NCBI RefSeq assembly: GCF_900102225.1
Contig: NZ_FNBF01000007.1
Coordinates: 38,559-102,558 of the forward strand
Direction: 5' to 3'
Source: Eubacterium pyruvativorans
Lineage (GTDB): Bacteria; Bacillota; Clostridia; Peptostreptococcales; Anaerovoracaceae
Length of the DNA: 64,000 bases
Below are positions 36,054-43,538 of this stretch, one piece after another. Within the stretch, counting starts at the first letter, position 1, and the number at the start of each line of letters is the position of its first letter. Made by a program: the position numbers and the translations under genes. The notes below the pieces were generated by a model. It had not been told where the DNA came from. It saw nothing but the letters and a program-made list of their open reading frames with translations, and ran no database searches.

Positions 36054-36725
36054 TCAGATGCCCAGCGCACTGCACAGCGCCGGCAGGGTATCGAAGATCG
36101 CCAGCGCTCCCGCATCCCGCAGTTCTTCTTCAGTGCCGAAGCCGTAGGATACGCCGATGCAGTCGATGCCGGCCTCTGCCGCCCCGCCGGCGTCATACTT
36201 CGTGTCGCCGATCAGAACGCAGTCGGACAGGCGAAAATCCGGATTCTGTTCCCGGAGCCTGCGGAAAACTTCCTCCAGAACCTGCAGTTTCGTGTCGATT
36301 CTTCCGTCCGGGGTGGCCCCTACAATCTCATCGAAGGGAGCGGACAGATCGAACCGGTCCAGAATCTGATGGCACATGAATTCCGGTTTGGAAGAGGCCA
36401 GCAGATTCTTTCGTCCAGCCTTCCGGGAACGGCCCAGTGCCTCCCGGATACCGGGAAACGGCGTGCAGTCGAACATGCCGTCCGGGATGTAGTAGTCCCG
36501 GTAGGCGGCCACGGCCTTTTCGGCCTGCTCCGGCGTGAGTCCCGCAAAACCGGTGAAAGAGACTCGGAGGGGCGGTCCGATGTATTTCAGCATCTGGTCC
36601 CGATTTTCCCAGTCCACCGTGACGCCCTGGGAACCCAGACCTTTCTGGACGGATTTCGCCACCCCGTTATAGCTGTTGATGATGGTTCCGTCCAGGTCCC
36701 AGAAAATATATGGATAGTGTTTCAT
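36054..36725 (-). CDS. HAD-family hydrolase, phosphoglycolate-phosphatase-like
   Basis: A 223-residue HAD subfamily IA phosphatase. Motif I is FWDLDGTI (nucleophile Asp10), motif II Ser/Lys in LLASSKPEF, and motif IV GDTKYDAGGAAEAGI. A helical cap lies at about residues 18-90. Relatives are annotated as phosphoglycolate phosphatase, 5'-nucleotidase or pyrophosphatase, so the substrate is open. It is the last gene of a leftward set with the old-yellow-enzyme homologue 27 bases upstream. Confidence 0.88.
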   Translation of the reverse strand: MKHYPYIFWDLDGTIINSYNGVAKSVQKGLGSQGVTVDWENRDQMLKYIGPPLRVSFTGFAGLTPEQAEKAVAAYRDYYIPDGMFDCTPFPGIREALGRSRKAGRKNLLASSKPEFMCHQILDRFDLSAPFDEIVGATPDGRIDTKLQVLEEVFRRLREQNPDFRLSDCVLIGDTKYDAGGAAEAGIDCIGVSYGFGTEEELRDAGALAIFDTLPALCSALGI

Positions 36726-36752
36726 AGAAGAAGCGTAAGATTCCTTTCTGAT

Positions 36753-37772
36753 CTAATGATTCTGTTTCGATTCCATCTCGTCCCAAGCCCGGGCGGTCCA
36801 GTCCGGGTAGCGGCGCATGGCCCGGCCCACACCCACCAGGTCGCAGATGCCGGACTGGAGCAGCGTTTCTGCGTCCTCCGGTTTCTTGATGCCGCCGGTG
36901 AGCAGGATCGGGAGATCCCGGCCCGCAGCCGTTCCCCGGACCGCCTCAGCGATGTCCCGGAACCAGCCCGGATCTTTCCGGCCGGATATCGTGTACCCGT
37001 TCATGCCGCCGGAGATATCCAAAAGGTCCATACCGGCTTCCCGGAGAAGCGGCACCGCTTTAGCAGCATCCTCGACTGTGGCGCCGCCGTTCATGTAGTC
37101 CGATCCGCCGAGACGGAGGGCGATGAGAAATGCCGGCCCTGTGCTTTCCCGAATGGCCCGGAGGATTTCACAGTGAATCCGGACCCGGTTTTCTACAGAG
37201 TCCCGGCCGTACGCATCGTGCCGCTTGTTGGCCAGCGGCGAAAAAAACTGGTCCAGCAGGTATCCGTGGGCGCTGTGTACGTCCACGCCGTCGAATCCCG
37301 CCTTCTGCGCCCGAACCGCTGCATCCCGGAATTTTCCCACCAGCTCCCGGATTTCCGGAACCGTCAGTTCCTCCGGCACTTCGGTGGAGCTCATGGTGGG
37401 AGACAGCACGTCACTGGAGCTGACCGGCGTCATTCCGGTGACCCGCTGGTGGGCCATGCTGCCGGCATGACTGATCTGGGCGATGATCCGGGCGCCGGCA
37501 TTTCGGGTCAGCCGGGTCAGTTTCGAAAGCCCCGGAATCCGGTCATCGGAATCGATGGCCAGCTGATGGGGATCCGCCATGCCCCGGCGGTCCACATACA
37601 TGTGTTCGGTGATAATCAATCCGGTGCCGGCTTCCGCCCGGGGCAGGTAATAATCCAGATGCTCTGTGGTGAGCATGCCTCCGTCCGCAGCCCGGGAGGC
37701 CATAGGCGGCATAACGACCCGGTTCTTCAGAAGAACCGGGCCGGCCGCAAAGGGTGTAAACAGCACAGACAT
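36753..37772 (-). CDS. NADH:flavin oxidoreductase, old-yellow-enzyme family
   Basis: A 339-residue FMN-dependent ene-reductase-like barrel. Features are LKNRVVMPPMAS near the N terminus, AQISHAGSMA, the HSAHGYLLDQFFSPLANKRHDAYG stretch in part (key HGYLLDQFFSP) and ILLTGGI near the end. It lacks the Fe-S/FAD extension of 2,4-dienoyl-CoA reductases. Its ATG overlaps by one base the TAA of the upstream small gene (TAATG), implying coupled translation. Confidence 0.9.
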   Translation of the reverse strand: MSVLFTPFAAGPVLLKNRVVMPPMASRAADGGMLTTEHLDYYLPRAEAGTGLIITEHMYVDRRGMADPHQLAIDSDDRIPGLSKLTRLTRNAGARIIAQISHAGSMAHQRVTGMTPVSSSDVLSPTMSSTEVPEELTVPEIRELVGKFRDAAVRAQKAGFDGVDVHSAHGYLLDQFFSPLANKRHDAYGRDSVENRVRIHCEILRAIRESTGPAFLIALRLGGSDYMNGGATVEDAAKAVPLLREAGMDLLDISGGMNGYTISGRKDPGWFRDIAEAVRGTAAGRDLPILLTGGIKKPEDAETLLQSGICDLVGVGRAMRRYPDWTARAWDEMESKQNH

Positions 37773-38122
37773 TAAGCGAGCACCACATCCCTGTTGTTCA
37801 GGATCACTTCCGCCGCCGCACAGGCCGAGCAGTCGCAGTATTTCGCGCCTGCCGCCTTGATTTCCTCTGCGTGAACGGTCATCGCCGCCGCCTTTTCTTC
37901 CCCGAAGAACTGCTTTCCGGCATCGGAGCCCAGCATCGCCAGCAGATCATCAATCGTTGTGATGTCCATTTCCAGTTCGGCCAGCAGATTCTTTCCGGCC
38001 GCCGCTTCTTCCTCCGTGCCCAGCGCTGCCAGGTACTTCTCCCCGGCATCCTTCGCTTCCGGGCAGCAGCTTGGTGCTGCGATCAGTGCTTCCACGTACT
38101 TCTTCAATTCATTCTTTGTCAT
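37772..38122 (-). CDS. Small Cys-containing protein of a family often labelled 'Hsp90' in clostridia
   Basis: A 116-residue, Ala/Glu-rich helical protein with an N-terminal APSCCPEAKDAG and a C-terminal CDCSACAAAEVIL. Both Cys pairs suggest metal binding or redox use. Closely similar clostridial proteins are often auto-annotated as molecular chaperone Hsp90, but there is no GHKL ATPase or other Hsp90 domain, so I do not use that name. The start at 38122 follows AGGAGGTATGAC. It is translationally coupled to the flavin oxidoreductase. Function unknown. Confidence 0.78.
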   Translation of the reverse strand: MTKNELKKYVEALIAAPSCCPEAKDAGEKYLAALGTEEEAAAGKNLLAELEMDITTIDDLLAMLGSDAGKQFFGEEKAAAMTVHAEEIKAAGAKYCDCSACAAAEVILNNRDVVLA

Positions 38123-38162
38123 GTCATACCTCCTGTCGTTAATCACTCGTTATTTTTTGTCC

Positions 38163-39095
38163 TCAGCGGCGGGCCCCCATCCAGCCCAGGATATCCTCAA
38201 AAACCCGGTCCCGGTCTGTTTCGTTCAGCAGCTCGTGCCGGTCGTCCGGGTAAAGCTTCATGGTCACATCCGCCACACCGGCGTCCCGGAACATCCGGAA
38301 GGACCGTTCCACACCCTTGCCCAGATCCCCCACCGGATCATTCTGACCGGAAACGAAGAGAACAGGCAGTTTCGCCGGGACCTTGTTCACATTCTTCTGT
38401 GCACAGACGAAGTGCACGGTCTGGAACAGTCCGTAGAAACCGTTCAGGGTGAAGGGGAATCCGCAGAGCGGGTCAGAATAGTAGGCCTTCACATTCTCCT
38501 CATTCCGGGAGAGCCAGCTGTTGGCGGGATCACTGCCGTCCAGACTGAACTTCCGGTACGAACCGGCGCCCATGGCCAGATCCTGCACAACCGGGCTGCG
38601 GTGATGCCAGCCTTTCACAAGGGCGATGGCCGTGCTCAGTTTCATGCCGAAGGAAGCGGCTTTCGGATTCACATAGCCGGTTCCCATGACGACGGCGCCG
38701 GCGAGCCCTCTGCCATGAAATGCGATGTACATCCGCAGCAGATAGGAGCCCATGCTGTGTCCCATCATGAAATAGGGTACGTCCGGGTACTGTGCCCGGG
38801 TCCTTTCCCGGATCCGGTGCATATCCTCGATCAGGGTCTCCGCAGGGTGCTCTTTCGTGAAGTACCCCAGTTCCGACGGATTCTTCACAGACTTCCCGTG
38901 TCCCAGATGGTCGTGGCCCACCACCAGATATCCCGCCTGGGCGCAGTACTTCGCGAAGGGTTCATAGCGCTCGATGAATTCGCACATGCCGTGGGTGAGC
39001 TGAAGCACGCCGGTGATTTCTCCTTCCGGAATCCAGCGGACGCCGTGGATGCGGTGAATACCGTCCCGGGATGGAAAATAAAACTCTTCTTTCAT
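38163..39095 (-). CDS. Alpha/beta hydrolase, monoacylglycerol-lipase/lysophospholipase-like
   Basis: A 310-residue serine hydrolase. The nucleophile elbow is GHSMGS (about residue 118), with LTHGMCEFIERY forming the oxyanion region, FVSGQNDPVG giving the acid and PDDRHELLNE the His. It resembles PldB/YtpA-type lysophospholipases. No signal peptide is seen. It is the first gene of the leftward set and lies 40 bases before the small Cys protein. Confidence 0.88.
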   Translation of the reverse strand: MKEEFYFPSRDGIHRIHGVRWIPEGEITGVLQLTHGMCEFIERYEPFAKYCAQAGYLVVGHDHLGHGKSVKNPSELGYFTKEHPAETLIEDMHRIRERTRAQYPDVPYFMMGHSMGSYLLRMYIAFHGRGLAGAVVMGTGYVNPKAASFGMKLSTAIALVKGWHHRSPVVQDLAMGAGSYRKFSLDGSDPANSWLSRNEENVKAYYSDPLCGFPFTLNGFYGLFQTVHFVCAQKNVNKVPAKLPVLFVSGQNDPVGDLGKGVERSFRMFRDAGVADVTMKLYPDDRHELLNETDRDRVFEDILGWMGARR

Positions 39096-39240
39096 GGTCC
39101 TGACCTCCTGTCCTCCTAACTATACCATATCTTTCCGCCTTCCGTCCTCCCATTCTTTCCCGGCTGCAGGAATCACGTGTAAACCACGGCGGGATGTGGT
39201 ACCATGGAAGATAGTGTATATGATACGAGGGGGAGATAGA

Positions 39241-40431
39241 ATGGGACCGGACAGGGATCAGATTATCACTTGGATCGCACGGGGTGCGGTGCTGAAAAAA
39301 CTGGTGAATATGTATCTTCATGACGAGAATGAGAAATTCTTCCATGGGGTGATTCTCTGCATGAAGCGGGCCATGTTTCTGGTGCCGGGGCAGTACGAAC
39401 CCCGGGGAGATGCAGGGACAAAGGATAACGGAAAGGCGGCCGCAGCTCCGGAGGAAGAGAATGAATTTCTTCCGGAAATCATCCACGATAATGACCATTT
39501 TGCTATTCCGGCGTTCTGCCTGGAAGAGGATCTTCAGGACGGGTTCGATGATGCGGATTACCGGGTGATGGATCTGAATGAACTGATGGATCTCTGTGAG
39601 GCCCGGGAAGGGCTCAGCGGGTTCGTGCTGGATCCCTTCAGCCAGCCGCTGGAAATGCCCCGGGAGATGTTCCCGTGGCTTCGAGAGATGCCGGTGCCGG
39701 ACGATGAAGAGGAAGCGAAGGTGCTGCCGATGATTCCGCGGATGCTGCAGGCAGAAAGAGAGCAGCTGACCGCCCGGGGAAACGGGCCGGAAGATGATCC
39801 GATGGAGCGGCTTCACGAATTGATCCGGGATTACAGAAGGACCGGATCGGAGAAGTGGAAGAAGCAGGTCTACCGCCATCTGAATGATGTGATGCTGATT
39901 GTGCCGGGGGAGGTGTCCGAGGAACAGCGGGAAAAGCTGGCGGAGCAGAAGGCGCCGGATCAGAATTACCTGGAGGTGGATGCGCAGAATCTTTCCTTCA
40001 CTCCCCGGATGCTGCACGACGACAGTTACTTCTACATCCCGGTCTTCACAGATATTCAGACCATGTTCGAGCATTACGGAAGGGGCGACTTCCTGATTAT
40101 GAATGTGCCTGCCGTGATGGAACTGGCAGAGCGGCAGGATGCTTACGGCGGAATACGGATTGATCCGTTTACAGAAGAACTGCAGATCAACCGGGAAGAG
40201 TTCGGTGCTGTGCGGCATCAGATCCGGATCGGGGAGACGCTGAAGAAGGCCCGGCATTTCGCTTCGGAGGAAGCGGGGGCAAGGGACAGCGCCGGACGCC
40301 CGGGAGAAGGCGGGCATCCGGAAGACGCCGGCCGCAGCCGTCCGGAGGCGGATCCGGATACCGGTGCGGAAGAGGAAGACGGGTTCCGCCTGGAAGATCT
40401 GGATGCCCCGCCGGCCGGGCTTTTGTCCTGA
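39241..40431 (+). CDS. Protein with two SseB-like domains
   Basis: A 396-residue protein with an internal duplication. The first unit (about 40-150) contains AMFLVPGQ, HFAIPAF and FVLDPFSQPLEM; the second (about 215-320) contains VMLIVPGE, YFYIPVF and IRIDPFTEELQI. These resemble the SseB N-terminal domain, a fold of unclear function. The C-terminal 75 residues are acidic and low-complexity. The start follows GGGGGAGATAGA. It precedes the GNAT fusion gene by about 70 bases; both share acidic disordered stretches. Confidence 0.75.
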   Translation: MGPDRDQIITWIARGAVLKKLVNMYLHDENEKFFHGVILCMKRAMFLVPGQYEPRGDAGTKDNGKAAAAPEEENEFLPEIIHDNDHFAIPAFCLEEDLQDGFDDADYRVMDLNELMDLCEAREGLSGFVLDPFSQPLEMPREMFPWLREMPVPDDEEEAKVLPMIPRMLQAEREQLTARGNGPEDDPMERLHELIRDYRRTGSEKWKKQVYRHLNDVMLIVPGEVSEEQREKLAEQKAPDQNYLEVDAQNLSFTPRMLHDDSYFYIPVFTDIQTMFEHYGRGDFLIMNVPAVMELAERQDAYGGIRIDPFTEELQINREEFGAVRHQIRIGETLKKARHFASEEAGARDSAGRPGEGGHPEDAGRSRPEADPDTGAEEEDGFRLEDLDAPPAGLLS

Positions 40432-40500
40432 GCACATCGGCAGCGTAATGGAAACATCAGGAAGGAAAGCGATTGAAGGAAGGACAGGTGAAACAGAGCG

Positions 40501-41595
40501 ATGGAGAAACAACAGGTGCAGGGAAAGCCGGATAAGCAGAGGGACACAGACGAAATCCAGCAGGAAGAAAGGACAGACGTAATCCCGGAAGAAGATCGGC
40601 TGGACTTCGATCTGGCGGAATTCAACGGGGTGCTGGAGCGGCTCCGGGGCAGGGAAGCACAGACGGTGCAGTCCCCGTTCTCCAGCCTGGAAGATTTCGT
40701 CCGGAGCGGCGCTTCGGATTTCCGGGATGAACAGGAGGACGAAGGGGAATGGGCGGACGATCCCGTTCCATCCTTCGGCAGCGATTTCGGTATGACACCG
40801 GAGGGGAACTGTTCCCGGGAAGGGGTGCTGGATCCGTCCACGGCCATGGCCCGCTGGATGGAAGAAATGAACGACCTGCATGATGAAGAGGACGAGAATG
40901 CGGGAAGGGGAAGGGTGATTTCCCCTGTCAGTGAACCGAAGCAGGAAGCCGGCAGTGAGCCGGGACAGAAAGCCGGAAGTGCACCCGAGCCGGAAACCGG
41001 GAACCATGGGATGGAAGGACTGGGAACCGTCCGTCTGGAATCCAACCGGCTGGTGCTCAGGCGCTACCGTCTTGACGATGCGGAGGAGCTGTTTTCGAAT
41101 TACGGAAGTGACCCGGCCGTGTCCCGCTATGTGGCCTGGGCGCCTTGTGAAACGGAAGAAGGGACGAAGGAGTTCCTGAAGATGCACGTGGTCCGGTATG
41201 ATATGGACCGGGATTTTTATGGATGGGGAATCGAACTGAAGAGCACCGCATCTGCAGACGGAAAGTCCCATCTGATCGGAAGCTGCGGCATCTTCAACGT
41301 GGACACCGGCAGCCGGTCCGGCGAACTGGGACTCAGTATCGGCAGCCGGTGGTGGCGTCAGGGACTGGCTGCGGAAGCGATGCGCACTGTGATGAAATTC
41401 GCCTTCCGGCAGGCGGGATTCCATCGCCTCTACGCCTCCCATCAGGAGGACAATACTGCTTCCGGAAGGGTCATGCGAAAGTGCGGCATGCACTTCGAAG
41501 GAATCCTTCGCGACGGTCAGAGAAACCGGGACGGGTCTTACAGCAACCTCCTGCTCTACGGAAAACTGGATTCCGATCCGGCGGAGCTGTCATGA
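40501..41595 (+). CDS. GNAT-family N-acetyltransferase with long acidic N-terminal extension
   Basis: A 364-residue protein. Residues 1 to about 175 are low-complexity, rich in Glu, Asp, Gln and Gly, and probably disordered. Residues from about 178 form a RimJ/RimL-type GNAT domain: RLESNRLVLRRYRLDDAEELF, GSCGIFNVD, LGLSIGSRWWRQGLAAEA in part (acetyl-CoA loop RQGLAAEA) and NTASGRVMRKCGM. Such a long extension is unusual. The ribosome site before ATG 40501 is weak, so translation may start elsewhere. Substrate unknown. Confidence 0.8.
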   Translation: MEKQQVQGKPDKQRDTDEIQQEERTDVIPEEDRLDFDLAEFNGVLERLRGREAQTVQSPFSSLEDFVRSGASDFRDEQEDEGEWADDPVPSFGSDFGMTPEGNCSREGVLDPSTAMARWMEEMNDLHDEEDENAGRGRVISPVSEPKQEAGSEPGQKAGSAPEPETGNHGMEGLGTVRLESNRLVLRRYRLDDAEELFSNYGSDPAVSRYVAWAPCETEEGTKEFLKMHVVRYDMDRDFYGWGIELKSTASADGKSHLIGSCGIFNVDTGSRSGELGLSIGSRWWRQGLAAEAMRTVMKFAFRQAGFHRLYASHQEDNTASGRVMRKCGMHFEGILRDGQRNRDGSYSNLLLYGKLDSDPAELS

Positions 41596-41637
41596 ATAAT
41601 TCGTGAAGAGTTGTGATGAAAGAAAGGGAAGACAAAC

Positions 41638-42732
41638 ATGGGGAATGACAACAGAAAGAAAGAATCACTTCGTATTCCGGTGTGGATGATCGCTGCTCTG
41701 CTTGCGGCTATCTGCACACTCTGCCTGCCGCTCAGCACCGGGGCAGCTACCTACACACAGAAGAAGCCGGCACTGGCACCGTACACGGTGAGCAGTTACA
41801 AAACCGTAAAAAACACACATTACGTGATTCCGGATCATGCGTATGAATATTACAGCAGTGATGTCATGAAAAGCCAGAAGGGATACCGGACGACGTTCAC
41901 CCGGAGTATGTCCACATTGATGCTGACCTCCGGCGGCACACCGATGGATCCCCAGAGCATGGCCATTACCCCGGACGGAAGATATCTCTACATCGTGTAT
42001 CTGATCGATCACGGCGGTGTGAACAACCTGAACGCCAGAGGAAGACTGGTGCGCTTCGATCTGAACGCTCTTCGTCAGGACAACGGCGGTCAACTCCCGG
42101 ACCAGGTCAATTCGAAGAACACCCGTTATGTGAAAACCGGTCCGCTGATTGTCTTCGGCCACTGCCAGTCCCTGGCATATAATCCGAAAACGAAGAGCCT
42201 CTGGTTCGTGGCGAAGCCCGGCTACTCGAAAACCTGTGTGAAAGAACTGGACATGAACACTTTCCGGGTGAAAAACACGGTGAACTACAGCCTGAAATCC
42301 ACTGTGAGCATGGGCTATACCCTGGCCTTTGACAAGCGGGGCAATGCGTATTTCTACACTTCCAGCAAGAACGGAACCTGGAGCCCGAAGCGCAGCATCA
42401 AGATTTACAAAGGCACCGTTTCCCGTCGTTCAGTCCGCTGGCACCTGGTGATGCAGGGAATCCGTTATGCGAACGGCCCGATCCGTAGCGGCAACAACAT
42501 CATCCAGGGCATGGGCTACAACCCGAAGCTGGACCGTCTGTACTTCGTCAGTGACAGCTCCATTCTCTCCGTACCGGCCGGAAAACTGGGCCGTCTGAAG
42601 CCGAGCGATGTGCGGGAGAGCGTATTCGGCGGCCACAGAGAATTTGAAGGGATCGCCTTCGACGGGCAGGGAAGAGGCCTGCTCCTGACCAATCGTCCGT
42701 ACGAGGTCATACGTACCGGAGACGGATTCTGA
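41638..42732 (+). CDS. Secreted protein of unknown function, possible beta-propeller
   Basis: A 364-residue exported protein. The N terminus has a basic start, a hydrophobic core (IPVWMIAALLAAICTLCLPL in part) and a probable signal-peptidase site after STGAA, about residue 36. The mature part has repeated strands of the type SMAITPDGRYLYIVY, SLAYNPKTKSLWFVA, TLAFDKRGNAYFYTS and GMGYNPKLDRLYFVS, suggesting a propeller. There is a loose likeness to helveticin-J-type proteins, offered with little confidence. The mature part is Lys/Arg rich. A strong terminator follows. Confidence 0.75.
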   Translation: MGNDNRKKESLRIPVWMIAALLAAICTLCLPLSTGAATYTQKKPALAPYTVSSYKTVKNTHYVIPDHAYEYYSSDVMKSQKGYRTTFTRSMSTLMLTSGGTPMDPQSMAITPDGRYLYIVYLIDHGGVNNLNARGRLVRFDLNALRQDNGGQLPDQVNSKNTRYVKTGPLIVFGHCQSLAYNPKTKSLWFVAKPGYSKTCVKELDMNTFRVKNTVNYSLKSTVSMGYTLAFDKRGNAYFYTSSKNGTWSPKRSIKIYKGTVSRRSVRWHLVMQGIRYANGPIRSGNNIIQGMGYNPKLDRLYFVSDSSILSVPAGKLGRLKPSDVRESVFGGHREFEGIAFDGQGRGLLLTNRPYEVIRTGDGF

Positions 42733-42766
42733 TAAGCTGCGGCCGGGCATCCGGCCGGATATGAAA

Positions 42767-42802
42767 TGGACTGACGCACGCAGTGCGTCAGTCCATTTTT
42801 TT
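42767..42802 (+). terminator. Terminator of the secreted-protein gene
   Basis: A 13-bp stem TGGACTGACGCAC / GTGCGTCAGTCCA with a three-base loop and seven T. The core GGACTGACGCA recurs in the hairpin at 43503-43533. Confidence 0.9.
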
Positions 42803-42811
42803 CGGAGGCAC

Positions 42812-42896
42812 GAGCTGACTGGGGGTACGAGCTGGCCGGGAAGATGAGCTGGCCGGGAAAATGAGCTGGCCAGGAAGATGAGCTGGCCGGAGTTGT
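42812..42896 (+). repeat. Five 17-bp tandem repeats flanking copy D
   Basis: Units GAGCTGGCCGGGAAGAT start at 42812, 42829, 42846, 42863 and 42880 with few changes. The array runs directly into the TTGTATAC dyad of copy D. Confidence 0.85.
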
Positions 42897-43333
42897 ATAC
42901 AAACTGTGATTTGAATACCGATGAATGGATGTGAATGGGCGCTTTGTATACGAATCACGATTGCATATTGATGAAAGGTGCGGAATGGCCCCAAATGCCT
43001 CATTTCGCATCTGAATCACATTTGGGAGGGTGCGAAAACGAAAATAGATCCCGATTAATCTATTACATGCCCGGATGTAGGTGCGGAATGGCCCAATACC
43101 GGCTTTTCCGCACTCGTCGGATTTGGAACAATATACTGCTCATCGCATAACGATCCGATCAGATGGAAAAGATCCGATCAGCGTCTCTGGCAAACAGGTC
43201 AGTCCCTTCAGCTATACGCATACTATCAAGATTTTTAGAATAACTATGCACACCCGGGGAGATGTCTCTGAGTTTTCCATTCGAAGTGGATTCGGAACGG
43301 TGCGAAAATGGATTTTTTTGCGAAATCGCACCC
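42893..43333 (+). repeat. Intergenic hairpin-rich element, copy D
   Basis: Read rightward: TTGTATACAAACTGTGAT, a second dyad TTGTATACGAATCACGAT at about 42943, a hairpin at 42976-43011, a lone GGGTGCGAAAA arm at 43028, the block GATTAATCTATTACATGCCCG, a hairpin at 43080-43114, a core with TATCAAGATTTTTAGAATAAC and GCACACC, and a terminal hairpin at 43299-43333. It lacks one of the two right-hand hairpins. Convergent genes flank it. Confidence 0.8.
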
Positions 43334-43443
43334 GCGGGGCGACCGTCATACAGTTTATGCGCGAAATCGCACCCGCGGGGCGACCGTCATACAGTTCATG
43401 CGCAGAATCGCACCCACGGGGCGACCGCCATACAGTTTATGCG
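43321..43443 (+). repeat. Three 41-bp tandem repeats at the right end of copy D
   Basis: Units beginning CGAAATCGCACCC at 43321, 43362 and 43403 differ at a few positions and share GGGGCGACCGTCATACAG. The first unit includes the 3' arm of copy D's terminal hairpin, so the array seems to have grown from the element's edge. Confidence 0.85.
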
Positions 43444-43452
43444 TAGAATGAA

Positions 43453-43479
43453 AACGCCCGGGGACCGGCCCCGGGCGTT
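43453..43479 (-). terminator. Hairpin downstream of the SPFH gene (outer)
   Basis: AACGCCCGGGG / CCCCGGGCGTT stem followed by TTC on the minus strand. A second, weaker possibility is termination rightward. Confidence 0.5.
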
Positions 43480-43502
43480 ACTGTTTCTATCTAAACGAAG
43501 GA

Positions 43503-43533
43503 AGGGACTGACGCACCCGCTGCGTCAGTCCCT
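43503..43533 (-). terminator. Hairpin directly after the SPFH stop
   Basis: AGGGACTGACGCA / TGCGTCAGTCCCT, a 13-bp stem five bases past the stop codon. It has the same core as the terminator at 42767-42802. Confidence 0.6.
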
Positions 43534-43538
43534 GTTTC

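Noticed and set aside
37772..38122. Naming the small Cys protein Hsp90
   Set aside because: It is 116 residues with no GHKL ATPase motif; the label seems to be a propagated annotation error.
38962..41493. An 843-codon frame on the minus strand
   Set aside because: Antisense to the SseB-like and GNAT genes, with the composition of an antisense frame and no recognisable motif.
42812..43443. A CRISPR array in the 17-bp and 41-bp repeats around copy D
   Set aside because: The repeats are directly adjacent without variable spacers, and no cas genes are near.
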